Positions 47,977 to 56,574 are shown, counted from the stretch's first letter. The stretch: DNA of 64,000 bases from Metapseudomonas boanensis (GCF_018704125.1 NZ_JAGTIS010000004.1:1-64000), one strand, 5' to 3'. The notes: generated by a model from the letters alone, not told the origin. A program made the numbers and translations.

Positions 47977-49266
47977 GTGGAAGCACATTTGACCGAATGG
48001 CTGAACCTGAGCATCCGCTGGGTTCACATGATCACCGGCATCGCCTGGATCGGCGCATCCTTCTATTTCGTCTGGCTGGAGAACAACCTCAACCGCAAGA
48101 ACCCGCGCGATGGGCTCTCGGGTGACCTCTGGGCTATCCACGGTGGTGGCATCTACCACCTGGAGAAATACAAGCTCGCCCCGCCGAAAATGCCGGACAA
48201 CCTGCACTGGTTCAAATGGGAGGCCTATTTCACCTGGCTGTCGGGCGTTGCCCTGCTGACCGTGGTGTTCTACCTGAACCCGACCTTGTACCTGATCGCC
48301 CCCGGTAGCGACCTGGCCCCCGCAGCTGCCATCGCCATCGGCGTCGGCGCACTAATCGCTGGCTGGTTCATCTATGACTTCCTGTGCGACTCGCCGCTGG
48401 GCAAGACCCCTGCCCTGCTCGGCCTCGTACTGTTCGTACTGATCGTCGGCGCCTCCTGGGGCTTCACCCAGGTATTCAGCGGCCGTGGCGCGTACATCCA
48501 TGTCGGCGCCCTGATCGGCACCATCATGGTCGGCAACGTGTTCCGCATCATCATGCCGGCCCAGCGCGCGCTGGTTAAGGCAATCGAAGAGAACCGCACT
48601 CCGGACCCGGTGCTTCCGGCCAAAGGCTTGCTGCGCTCGCGCCACAACAACTACTTCACCCTGCCGGTGCTGTTCATCATGATCAGCAACCACTTCCCGA
48701 GCACCTATGGCAGCCAATACAACTGGCTGATCCTGGCCGGGATCGCGGTGATCGCAGTGTTGGTACGTCACTACTTCAACACCCGCCACGACAGCAACAA
48801 GTTCGCCTGGACCCTGCCGGCCGGCGCCCTGGGCATGATCTGCCTGGCCTTCGTCACCGCGCCCAACTACAAGCAAGCCGAACCGAGCCTGGCTGTAGAG
48901 CACAGCAACGAAGCCGCAGCATCTGCGACCAGCGAAACGCCGGCTGCTGCTGCCCAGCAATCTGCTGCACCTGCTGCTGCACCTGCCCAGACCAGCAATG
49001 GCTCCACCAGCTTTGACAAGGTCCATAGCGTCATCCAGGAACGCTGCACTGTCTGCCATTCAGCCAAACCCACCAGCCCGATGTTCACCGCGGCACCGGG
49101 TGGTGTGATGCTGGACACTCCGCAGCAGATCCAGATGCTCGCTCCGAAAATCCAGGCCCAGGCTGTTGCTAGTCAGATCATGCCACTGGGCAACATCACC
49201 CAGATGACTCAGGAAGAGCGTGACCTGATCGGCCGCTGGATTGCCCAAGGCGCCAAGACCCAGTAA
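47977..49266 (+). CDS. puuD: urate oxidase PuuD fused to cytochrome c
   Basis: A 429-aa membrane urate hydroxylase of the PuuD family: about eight helices in residues 10-300 with conserved His (WLNLSIRWVHMITGIAWIGASFYF and RHNNYFTLPVLFIMISNHFP), an Ala/Pro linker, then a cytochrome c domain with heme motif CTVCH near 350. The cytochrome c presumably passes electrons from urate oxidation to the respiratory chain. The start is GTG at 47977 with GAGG upstream; the frame from 47827 overlaps allA. No soluble UraO gene is in the window. Confidence 0.9.
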   Translation: MEAHLTEWLNLSIRWVHMITGIAWIGASFYFVWLENNLNRKNPRDGLSGDLWAIHGGGIYHLEKYKLAPPKMPDNLHWFKWEAYFTWLSGVALLTVVFYLNPTLYLIAPGSDLAPAAAIAIGVGALIAGWFIYDFLCDSPLGKTPALLGLVLFVLIVGASWGFTQVFSGRGAYIHVGALIGTIMVGNVFRIIMPAQRALVKAIEENRTPDPVLPAKGLLRSRHNNYFTLPVLFIMISNHFPSTYGSQYNWLILAGIAVIAVLVRHYFNTRHDSNKFAWTLPAGALGMICLAFVTAPNYKQAEPSLAVEHSNEAAASATSETPAAAAQQSAAPAAAPAQTSNGSTSFDKVHSVIQERCTVCHSAKPTSPMFTAAPGGVMLDTPQQIQMLAPKIQAQAVASQIMPLGNITQMTQEERDLIGRWIAQGAKTQ

Positions 49267-49278
49267 GCGATACCACGG

Positions 49279-49340
49279 CGGGTCCTGACCCCAAGCAGGA
49301 CCCGTTTTCAATAAGCCTGCCTCAAGGCGGGCTTCTTTTT
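49279..49340 (+). terminator. two tandem hairpins after puuD
   Basis: CGGGTCCTG/CAGGACCCG then TTTTC (49279-49308), and AGCCTGCCT/AGGCGGGCT (49314-49333) then a T-rich run. Confidence 0.8.
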
Positions 49341-49435
49341 ACCAGCAGTACCCCGGCTGGGCAGGACTGGCCCAGCCCGCTACATGAATACCCGACGATG
49401 CAGCATCCACCCGGTGCAGCGTCGCCTAAGCGACT

Positions 49436-49448
49436 AAAAAGAACAAAA
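49436..49448 (+). promoter_or_regulatory. Hfq/Crc-type A-rich motif before the xanthine/urate permease
   Basis: AAAAAGAACAAAA, a perfect AANAANAANAANA, lies 15 nt before the ATG, just ahead of the GAGGTG site. Confidence 0.65.
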
Positions 49449-49463
49449 GCGCCGAGGTGTTGC

Positions 49464-50810
49464 ATGACCGCTCAGAATGAGCCAGCTACCCCCCTTTCGC
49501 CCGCTGACCAGCGGCTGCCCCTGATGCAGCTCTTCCTGGTTGGTATCCAACATGTTCTCCTGATGTACGGCGGCGCCGTCGCTGTGCCACTGATCGTCGG
49601 CCAGGCCGCCGGCCTGTCACGCGAGGAAATCGCCTTCCTGATCAACGCGGACCTGCTTGTGGCCGGTATTGCCACCCTGGTGCAATCCCTCGGCATCGGC
49701 CCCATGGGCATTCGCATGCCGGTGATGATGGGAGCCAGTTTCGCCGCCGTCGGCAGCATGGTGGTGATGGCCGGCATGCCCGGAGTCGGCCTGCAAGGGA
49801 TCTTCGGCGCAACGATCGCCGCGGGCTTCTTCGGCCTGCTGATCGCGCCTTTCATGTCGCGCATCGTTCGTTTCTTCCCACCCTTGGTGACCGGCACGGT
49901 GATCACCTCGATCGGCCTGACGCTGTTCCCGGTAGCCGTCAACTGGGCAGGAGGCGGTAGCAAGGCCGCGCAGTTCGGCGCGCTGGAGTACCTGGCCATT
50001 GCGGCCCTGGTGCTGGGTGCGATCCTGCTGGTCAACCGTTTCCTCAAGGGCTTCTGGGTCAACGTATCGGTGCTGATCGGTATGAGCCTGGGTTACCTGT
50101 TGGCAGGAGCCTGCGGCATGGTCGACCTCAGCGGCCTGGACAAGGCGCCCTGGTTCCAGGTAGTGGAGCCAATGCATTTCGGCATGCCCAAGTTCGAACT
50201 GGCCTCCGTACTGTCCATGTGTCTGGTGGTGGTGATCATCTTCGTCGAGTCCACCGGCATGTTCCTCGCCCTGGGCAAGATCACCGGACGTGAAGTCTGC
50301 CCCAAAGCCCTGCGCCGCGGACTGCTCTGCGATGCCGGCGCGTCGTTCTTCGCGGGCTTCTTCAACACCTTTACCCACTCCTCGTTCGCCCAGAACATCG
50401 GCCTGGTGCAAATGACTGGTGTGCGCAGCCGATACGTGACTGCAGTCGCCGGCCTGTTCCTGGTGGTATTGAGCCTGCTGCCCAAGGCTGCGTTCCTGGT
50501 GGCTTCGATTCCGCCGGCCGTGCTCGGCGGTGCCGGTATCGCCATGTTCGGCATGGTCGCTGCCACCGGCATCAAGATCCTCCATGAAGCGGACATCACC
50601 GATCGCCACAACCAGCTGCTGGTCGCCGTCAGCATCGGCATGGGCATGGCACCGGTCGTCCGCCCGGAGTTCTTCGCCCAACTTCCGCACTGGATGGAAC
50701 CCATCACCCACAGCGGTATCGCCATGGCCACCGTCAGCGCCCTGACGCTCAACCTGCTGTTCAACATTCTCGGCGAGAAGGATCGCAGCCAGCACTGCGC
50801 GGCTCACTGA
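49464..50810 (+). CDS. NCS2 xanthine/uric acid permease
   Basis: A 448-aa NCS2 permease of the uric acid-xanthine type: QLFLVGIQHVLLMYGGAVAVPLI at helix 1, MMGASFAAVGSM, GTVITSIGLTLFPVAVNWAGGG, VIIFVESTGMFLALGKITGRE and FNTFTHSSFAQNIGLVQMTGVRSRYV. The last block and the Glu in FVESTGMF are typical of xanthine/urate transporters. I chose the start at 49464, with GAGGTG upstream; the far frame from 49398 is not supported. Confidence 0.92.
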   Translation: MTAQNEPATPLSPADQRLPLMQLFLVGIQHVLLMYGGAVAVPLIVGQAAGLSREEIAFLINADLLVAGIATLVQSLGIGPMGIRMPVMMGASFAAVGSMVVMAGMPGVGLQGIFGATIAAGFFGLLIAPFMSRIVRFFPPLVTGTVITSIGLTLFPVAVNWAGGGSKAAQFGALEYLAIAALVLGAILLVNRFLKGFWVNVSVLIGMSLGYLLAGACGMVDLSGLDKAPWFQVVEPMHFGMPKFELASVLSMCLVVVIIFVESTGMFLALGKITGREVCPKALRRGLLCDAGASFFAGFFNTFTHSSFAQNIGLVQMTGVRSRYVTAVAGLFLVVLSLLPKAAFLVASIPPAVLGGAGIAMFGMVAATGIKILHEADITDRHNQLLVAVSIGMGMAPVVRPEFFAQLPHWMEPITHSGIAMATVSALTLNLLFNILGEKDRSQHCAAH

Positions 50811-50861
50811 GCGTATTTGCTCCCATCCGGTTGAACCCAAGAGGTTTATCCGGGACTCCAT

Positions 50862-50887
50862 AGCCCGCCTACCCGGCGGGCTCTTTT
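50862..50887 (+). terminator. terminator after the xanthine/urate permease
   Basis: AGCCCGCC/GGCGGGCT stem, 5-nt loop, then CTTTT. Confidence 0.85.
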
Positions 50888-51077
50888 AAACCTTGCCGTC
50901 TTTGACCGGCCCGCGCCCGCGCGGGGTCGCCGGACAGGATCGGCTTGCCGGAGGCTCTATGCACAGGAATTCATGAAGTGCTGAACCTCTTGCTCGACAT
51001 TCTCGGCGAGTAAGGTCCTGCCCGTATGGGTAGCCACGCCGAAACGCATTGCGACCTCTTCACGCTTCCAGAAATAC

Positions 51078-51085
51078 AACAAGAA
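51078..51085 (+). promoter_or_regulatory. Hfq/Crc-type A-rich motif before the first porin
   Basis: AACAAGAA directly abuts the GGAG ribosome site of the porin gene. Confidence 0.5.
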
Positions 51086-51096
51086 GGAGAATCCGA

Positions 51097-51948
51097 ATGC
51101 TTCGTTACCGCAGACTGGCGCTTGGCGCCGCTTTGATCGCCGCCAGCCCGGCTGGCTTTGCCGCTGAACAAGGCAAGATCTTCGAATGGATGAACAACAG
51201 TGTCGGCTTCCGTTATGGCCAACAGTTCACCAACCCGAACAACCCGGACAAGTTTGCCAAACGCGTGTACAGCTTCACCCACGCTGACGGGTACCGCTAT
51301 GGCAGTAACTTCTTCAATCTGGACGTGTTCCTCTCCGACAGCCGCGACCCGCGCAAGGGTACCGATCACGGCGGCAGTGAGGTCTACGCGGTGTATCGAC
51401 ACCAGCTGTTCGCCTCGCGGGTATTCGACCAGCCGCTGGGGACCGGCCTGGTGAAGGACTACGCCTTCACCTTTGGCTTCGATGCCAACCGCAACAACAA
51501 CCGCGCCTCGGCCAAGAAACGCGCCCTCGTGTTCGGCCCGACGCTGAAGTTCAACGGCGCCGGTGTCCTCGACCTGAGCCTGATGTACTACCGCGAGAAG
51601 AACCATTCGGGAATTCCCGGCGCGCGCCATCCGGACCACACGTTCGATTCTACCTACATGGTCAACCTGACCTGGCTCAAGCCTTTCCCGCTTGGCGACC
51701 ACAACGCCAAGTTCCAGGGCTTCGTCAACTACGTCGGGGAGAAAGGCGAGGACTACTTCGACAAGGACACCGCCCCAGAAACTCTGATGCGCACCTCGCT
51801 GATGGTGGCCGCACTGCCTGGCGCCAAGACCAAGCCGAACCTCTGGCTCGGCGTCGGCTACGAGTACTGGCACAACAAGTTCGGCGTGGACGGAGGCCGG
51901 GGCAGCCGGACCTCGACGCCAACGGTGAACCTGGAATTCACCTTCTGA
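51097..51948 (+). CDS. Tsx-like nucleoside-specific outer-membrane channel
   Basis: A 283-aa outer-membrane protein with signal peptide (cleaved after GFAA, about residue 23), then alternating amphipathic strands and a C-terminal Phe (NLEFTF), as in beta-barrels. The pattern WMNNSVGFRYGQQF ... FTHADGYRYGSNFFNLDVF resembles the Tsx/OmpK nucleoside channel family. I chose the start at 51097 with AAGGAG upstream. It would pass purines or nucleosides across the outer membrane. It is convergent with a second family member. Confidence 0.78.
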   Translation: MLRYRRLALGAALIAASPAGFAAEQGKIFEWMNNSVGFRYGQQFTNPNNPDKFAKRVYSFTHADGYRYGSNFFNLDVFLSDSRDPRKGTDHGGSEVYAVYRHQLFASRVFDQPLGTGLVKDYAFTFGFDANRNNNRASAKKRALVFGPTLKFNGAGVLDLSLMYYREKNHSGIPGARHPDHTFDSTYMVNLTWLKPFPLGDHNAKFQGFVNYVGEKGEDYFDKDTAPETLMRTSLMVAALPGAKTKPNLWLGVGYEYWHNKFGVDGGRGSRTSTPTVNLEFTF

Positions 51949-51952
51949 CCTG

Positions 51953-51977
51953 GAGCCCGCCGCAAGGCGGGCTCTTT
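51953..51977 (+). terminator. terminator after the first porin
   Basis: GAGCCCGCC/GGCGGGCTC perfect 9-bp stem with GCAA loop, then TTT. Confidence 0.88.
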
Positions 51978-52061
51978 CCATCTTCCGCCAACTGAAGGGA
52001 ACCAGCGTCACAGAAACAGAACAGTGCTGCGGTGGCATGCCCCCCTCCCCTTCGGGCCAAA

Positions 52062-52084
52062 GGGATGGCGCAATGCGCCATCCC
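52062..52084. terminator. hairpin between the convergent porins
   Basis: GGGATGGCGC/GCGCCATCCC perfect 10-bp stem with AAT loop, 22 bp past the second porin stop. Lacks a clear T-run. Confidence 0.55.
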
Positions 52085-52106
52085 CCTGCCCTGTCGCTCG
52101 TGGCGA

Positions 52107-52916
52107 TCAGAAATGCACCTTGACCAGCAGGCTGGCGGTGTTCTGGTTGGTGCCGTCAAGAATCTCGTCGCCGAGGAAACTCTCGCTGTCGATCCCGTAC
52201 TTGTCCTTCCAGTAGTCGTACTCGAAACCGACGTAGAGCTGCTTCTCACCCCAGCCCATCGACTTGCCCAAGTCGTACTTCACCTGCGGGTTGAAGTGCA
52301 GGTTGGCGTGGTAGGTGCCGCGATCGTTCTCGTCGTTGTCCACCACCCAGTCCATGAAGCCGTCGATCAGGATGTCGGAGTTGCCCACCGGGATGGTGTA
52401 GCTCCACACCGGAGTGATCTGCCAAACGTCGTCGCCAGGACGGCTGCCATCGGTCTGGCGGTTGTAGAAGTTGACCTGGAAGTAATCGAAGCCGGGAATG
52501 GCCAGGTCGAAACCTGGGCCAATCAGGTAGGACTCGACGTCGCCTTCGCCGAACTCGTAGGTCATCGCCAGCAACACGTCGGTAACCGGGCCGAACTGGA
52601 TCTTCTGGTCGAAGATCTTGCCCAGCGACAAGCGCGGCTGGAATTCCCCGTAGTAGGTGTTGTCGCCGACGAGAGCATCCTTGTCACCGTTGTAGAAAAT
52701 CTTGTCGAGGAAGAAGAAGTTGTCGCCGTACTTCCAGCCATCGGCATGCTCGAAGGTCACGGTTTGCTGGATTTCCGGGTTGATCTTGAAATCCTGGCCG
52801 TAGAGGTAGGTCAGGCTGTTGTTCTGCCAGAACAGCAGGTCGTCGGCCGTGGCCTGGCCGCCCGCCAGGAGGCCGGTCGAGAGGGCGAGGCAGTGCGGCA
52901 GATACTTCAATTTCAT
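52107..52916 (-). CDS. second Tsx-like outer-membrane channel
   Basis: A 269-aa protein with signal peptide (about 1-24, after ATA), then LLFWQNNSLTYLYGQDFKINPEIQQ ... FEHADGWKYGDNFFFLDK, the same pattern as the first porin, and C-terminal LLVKVHF. It has many Asp/Tyr residues in loops. I chose the start at 52916 with AAGGGA upstream. The two porins are diverged paralogs, so they may prefer different purines or nucleosides (inference). It follows the truncated permease gene on the same strand. Confidence 0.78.
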   Translation of the reverse strand: MKLKYLPHCLALSTGLLAGGQATADDLLFWQNNSLTYLYGQDFKINPEIQQTVTFEHADGWKYGDNFFFLDKIFYNGDKDALVGDNTYYGEFQPRLSLGKIFDQKIQFGPVTDVLLAMTYEFGEGDVESYLIGPGFDLAIPGFDYFQVNFYNRQTDGSRPGDDVWQITPVWSYTIPVGNSDILIDGFMDWVVDNDENDRGTYHANLHFNPQVKYDLGKSMGWGEKQLYVGFEYDYWKDKYGIDSESFLGDEILDGTNQNTASLLVKVHF

Positions 52917-53039
52917 GGGGTTTCCCTTGTTGTAGTGGGTTTCAGGTTTTTCCGACCCGCACCCACCCCCAGCCCGCCCCGGAGCATGGAGGGCAGGCAA
53001 GGAACAGCTGCGGAACTGGAGAGGGTTTGGCGCCTCGCG

Positions 53040-53819
53040 TCAGCCGGAATATCCGCGGCTGATCTGGTGGCCAATGCCGGACGGGCTGTCTTCAGCATTG
53101 CGCTGTTCGGCTTCGTCTTGCGGGTTCTGCAGGGCCTCGATCATCGAGGCCCTGGGTTCGAATTCGTTTTCTTCGATCTCCACATGCTCATCCGGCAGGA
53201 TGAAACTCAGCAGGATGGCGCTGAATGCCCCCACAGCCATTGGCGATTCGAAAATGCTCTGCAAGGCCTTGGGCAGTTCGTGAAGCACCTCCGGCACACC
53301 GGCTAAGCCAAGGCCAAGGCCAAGCCCCATGATGATGGGCGACAGGCGTAGCAGCGGATTGTCGAAGCGATAGAAGATGACAATGGCCCCCAGCACGAGT
53401 CCAGCCAGACCCAGATTGCTCAGCGAGCCAAGGTCGGCTGCACCAAAGCCCCCGGCCATATCTGTCATGGACATCTTGAGCAGCAACAAGACCACGAGAG
53501 AGATGATGGTGCCCTGCATGTACAGGAGGCCGGAACCGACCGGGCCGAAGCGGCGCACCTGGACGAAAGCGCCGAAGACGGACACGGGCAACGCCATGCT
53601 GATCAGGAACGGAATATCACTTTGCAGCCCGAGCATACTGCCGACGATCAGGGTCGGCGTGGTGATGCCAACGAAGCTTGCGAGGACGAGCTGGATGGCG
53701 GCAAAGGTTGAAGCTCTGAATCCAGCTGTGTCGTTCAACCCGTAGATGAGGTCGGGGCGATCTACGGACAGATCGGATGCACTCATGAGTAAAGCCTGCC
53801 TATTGTTTTTGTCGGTCAT
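53040..53819 (-). pseudogene. NCS2 uracil-xanthine permease with two internal deletions
   Basis: A 259-aa open frame whose N-terminal 105 residues (YGLNDTAGFRASTFAAIQLVLASFVGITTPTLI ... RRFGPVGSGLLYMQGT) and later pieces (KMSMTDMAGGFGAADLGSLSNLGLAGLVLGAIV, then GVPEVLHELPKALQSIFESPMAVGAFSAILL) match, from memory, distant parts of a permease of about 450-500 aa. About 65 residues are missing after residue 108, and about 200 are missing at the GLGLGLGLAGV junction. The catalytic helices 8-11 are absent. The frame is intact, so it is either a recent in-frame deletion relic or a shortened protein. The start is uncertain (53819 or 53786). Confidence 0.65.
53803..53810 (-). promoter_or_regulatory. 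A-rich Hfq/Crc-type motif at the start of the truncated permease
   Basis: AAAAACAA on the minus strand, within the first codons of the longer frame. Confidence 0.4.
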
Positions 53820-54168
53820 GGGCTTACAGGGTGTTCACACCCTGGGTTCTATCTCAGTCAAAAACTGATTCAGAAGTCAGGTTTTTCCGACTATATACAC
53901 GTTGTGAACATCTCTAACAACATTTTCCACATTAATTGTGTACAAATATTGTTTCAGTCGAGCCAATCCCATCCCCCGATCTCAGCGAACTTCCCGCATA
54001 TCGAGACAGAACGCTACCTCCGTAGAGGGCGTAGAGCCTTATGCAGCTGCGTGCTGGCCATTCATCAATCACTGATCAGGTTGCGCGTGTGATAGCTGAT
54101 CAGAACGGCATGCCATCGGCTGGAATAGCTGCGCTAGCCCAATCCAGCCGACAGATCCGTGCAGGCCG
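53820..54168. promoter_or_regulatory. promoter region upstream of the truncated permease
   Basis: A 349-bp gap holding the 18-bp palindrome at 53827, an imperfect CTGATTCAGAAGTCAG (53865-53880) resembling the TGACTC palindromes, and TTGTGTACAA at 53936-53945 of the GntR class, all in A+T-rich DNA. The intact control signals suggest the permease gene was once fully functional. Nothing recognised from 53950 to 54168. Confidence 0.55.
53827..53844. promoter_or_regulatory. 18-bp perfect palindrome
   Basis: CAGGGTGTTCACACCCTG, 8 bp upstream of the longer start of the truncated permease. It could be an operator or an RNA hairpin overlapping the ribosome site. Confidence 0.5.
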
Positions 54169-54987
54169 TCAGGGCGTAGCCTTGTCCCGCTGTCGCTTGA
54201 GAAAGTCCACCTTCCACTGCTCCATCCCGAGGTATTCGGAATCGAGGTTGGCCTCCACCTGGTAGCGCGCCTTGAGCGTCGCCACCTCGTCCCGGTGTTC
54301 AGTGAGAAAGTGGTCAAAACGCCCGATCAATTCGGGGTACTTGACGCTGGAGAGGTTGAAAGTACCTCGGGTGTGCGGCAGCTTGGGGTCAAACACCAGG
54401 GCGCCGGGGCGAGCTCTTATGTTGTCCAGATAGAAGGTTGCGACCACCACGTTGTAGTAGGCACCGTCAGCCTCCCGCTTCATGGCCTGCTTGATCATCT
54501 GCGCCAGGCCTGTGCTGCGCACCACCTGGGTCTGCCCGCCCTGGATGCGGTCCTGGTAGCTCCAGGGTGTCCAGCCGTCCACCACCGCAAGGCGCGCGAG
54601 CTGGTCCAGCCCCCGGCCCTGCCGCTCCGGCGCGACCAGCACACCGTCCACATACGCCACCACCGGCTGGCTGTAGCTGACCGCCCTGCCCTGTTTCAGA
54701 TCAGGGGCCCAATTGACATTGTCCGGGTACTTGAAGTCGACACTGCCGTTGAGCAGGTGCTGAGTCAGCTGCTTGACCGGTAGTGGCTGATAGCGAATAT
54801 CCAACTTGTTCTCGCGGGCGAACAGGTCCAGCAAGTCGCGGGCAAAGCCCCGATATTCGCCGCTTTCGTCCACCCAGTAGTGAGGCTGGAAATCCTGGGG
54901 CTCGACCCCGACCACAAGGGTCTCGGCCTGACTGCAATCGATGTACAAGACGCCGGCAAGCAGCCAGCCAAACGCAAGAGGCTTCAT
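54169..54987 (-). CDS. periplasmic solute-binding protein (family 3 type)
   Basis: A 272-aa protein with signal peptide (cleaved near SQA, residue 21) and a bacterial extracellular solute-binding family 3 fold: LVVGVEPQDFQPHYWVDESGEYRGFARDLLDLFARENKL, LNGSVDFKYPDNVNW, and QDRIQGGQTQVVRSTGLAQMIKQAMKREADGAYYNVV. No ABC permease or ATPase gene is adjacent, so it is an orphan here. It may feed an unlinked transporter or a sensor. The ligand is unknown. Confidence 0.82.
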   Translation of the reverse strand: MKPLAFGWLLAGVLYIDCSQAETLVVGVEPQDFQPHYWVDESGEYRGFARDLLDLFARENKLDIRYQPLPVKQLTQHLLNGSVDFKYPDNVNWAPDLKQGRAVSYSQPVVAYVDGVLVAPERQGRGLDQLARLAVVDGWTPWSYQDRIQGGQTQVVRSTGLAQMIKQAMKREADGAYYNVVVATFYLDNIRARPGALVFDPKLPHTRGTFNLSSVKYPELIGRFDHFLTEHRDEVATLKARYQVEANLDSEYLGMEQWKVDFLKRQRDKATP

Positions 54988-54997
54988 GACCTTCTCC

Positions 54998-55008
54998 TTG
55001 TTCTTATT
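54998..55008 (-). promoter_or_regulatory. Hfq/Crc-type A-rich motif before the binding-protein gene
   Basis: Minus strand AATAAGAACAA, a perfect AANAANAANAA, directly before the GGAG site. Confidence 0.6.
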
Positions 55009-55020
55009 GAGACGCTGACC

Positions 55021-55049
55021 TACAGGAGCGAGCCTGGCCCGCTCCTGTA
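55021..55049. terminator. hairpin between amidohydrolase and binding-protein genes
   Basis: TACAGGAGCG/CGCTCCTGTA perfect 10-bp stem. A single REP-like palindrome that may end transcription of the amidohydrolase gene on the minus strand. Confidence 0.6.
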
Positions 55050-55055
55050 GGCCTC

Positions 55056-56414
55056 TTACTCCCCAGAGACCAGTTGGCGGGCCAACTGGTTGTGGCGCTC
55101 CAGCACCCGCGGCAAGTCGACCGTCATCAACTGGCCATCGCGGACGACCACCTTGCCGTTGATCACGCTGGTGGACACATGGGTCGGCGTGCAGAAGACC
55201 AGGGCCGCCAGCGGATCGTGCAGCGCGCCGGCATAGGCAATGTGGTTCAGGTCGAAGGCGACGAAGTCGGCGACCATGCCCGGCGCCAACGCACCGATAT
55301 CGTTACGGTTGAGCACCTTGGCACCACCCAGGGTGGCGATTTCCAGGGCTTCACGAGCCGTCATGGCATCGGGGCCGAAGCCAACCCTCTGCAGCAGCAG
55401 GGCCTGGCGCACCTCGCCGATCATGCTGGCGCCGTCGTTGGAGGCCGAACCATCCACGCCGAGTCCCACCGGCACACCGGCATCGCGCATGCGCCGCACC
55501 GGAGCTATGCCCGAGGCCAGGCGCATGTTCGAGCAGGGGCAGTGAGCAACGCCGGTACCGGTGCGGGCGAACAGCTCGATACCGTGTTCGTCCAACTGCA
55601 CGCAGTGGGCGTGCCAGACGTCATGGCCGACCCACCCCAGATCCTCGGCATACTCGGCCGGAGTCATGCCGAACTTCTCGCGGCTGTAGGCGATGTCGTT
55701 GACGTTCTCCGCCAGGTGGGTGTGCAGCGACACCCCGTACTGGCGCGCCAGCACCGCGGCTTCGCGCATCAGGTCGCGGCTCACCGAGAAAGGCGAGCAC
55801 GGTGCCACCACCACCCGCAGCATCGAGCCGTGGGAGGCGTCGTGATAGTCCTCGATCAGGCGCTGGGACTCCTTGAGGATGTCGGCTTCCTTCTCCACCA
55901 CCGAGTCCGGCGGCAGGCCGCCCTGACTGCGGCCGACGCTCATGCTGCCACGCGCGGCGTGGAAGCGCATGCCGATCTCGCCAGCGGCGTGGATGCTGTC
56001 GTCCAGCTTGCAGCCATTCGGGTAAATGTACAGATGGTCGCTGGAGGTAGTGCAGCCGGAAAGGATCAGCTCGGCCATCGCGGTCTGGGTGGAGACCTGG
56101 ATCATCTCAGGCGTCAGCCGCGCCCAGATCGGGTAGAGATTGGTCAGCCAGTTGAACAACTCGCCGTCCTGCGCCGCCGGCACCACCCGCGTCAGGCTCT
56201 GGTACATGTGGTGGTGGGTGTTGACCAGGCCGGGGATGACGATCTTTCCCGCAAGATCCAGCACCTCGTCCGCCGTCTGGGGCAGTTCGGCACTCGACCC
56301 GACCTGGAGGATGCGGTTGTCCTCGATGAACATTCCCCCTTGCCGGATTTCCCGGCGCTGGCCGTCCATGGTCACCAGCAAGTCGGCGTTCTTCACCAAG
56401 AGTGTTCTGGGCAT
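55056..56414 (-). CDS. 8-oxoguanine deaminase-like amidohydrolase
   Basis: A 452-aa metal-dependent amidohydrolase of the cytosine/8-oxoguanine deaminase type. Metal ligands appear in GLVNTHHHMYQSL, HTHLAEN, HAHCVQLDEHGIELF and GLGVDGSASND. I recall P. aeruginosa PA0142, a characterised 8-oxoguanine deaminase, as very similar in these blocks. It would turn 8-oxoguanine into urate, feeding PuuD directly. I chose the start at 56414, with GAGGAG 8 nt upstream, over 56444. Deamination of guanine or other purines cannot be ruled out. Confidence 0.8.
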   Translation of the reverse strand: MPRTLLVKNADLLVTMDGQRREIRQGGMFIEDNRILQVGSSAELPQTADEVLDLAGKIVIPGLVNTHHHMYQSLTRVVPAAQDGELFNWLTNLYPIWARLTPEMIQVSTQTAMAELILSGCTTSSDHLYIYPNGCKLDDSIHAAGEIGMRFHAARGSMSVGRSQGGLPPDSVVEKEADILKESQRLIEDYHDASHGSMLRVVVAPCSPFSVSRDLMREAAVLARQYGVSLHTHLAENVNDIAYSREKFGMTPAEYAEDLGWVGHDVWHAHCVQLDEHGIELFARTGTGVAHCPCSNMRLASGIAPVRRMRDAGVPVGLGVDGSASNDGASMIGEVRQALLLQRVGFGPDAMTAREALEIATLGGAKVLNRNDIGALAPGMVADFVAFDLNHIAYAGALHDPLAALVFCTPTHVSTSVINGKVVVRDGQLMTVDLPRVLERHNQLARQLVSGE

Positions 56415-56574
56415 GCATGTTCTCCTCGGCCCTTGCGGGCACAATTATTTTCGGAATCTGGTTCGAGAGGGATCAAGGTTCTCGTGGACGCCCTGGCAAG
56501 GCGCTTCACCGAAGACAGTACGATCAGTACGGCGAGATGGAGCAACGCCGCCACGGCTAACACGAGGGCCTTGA

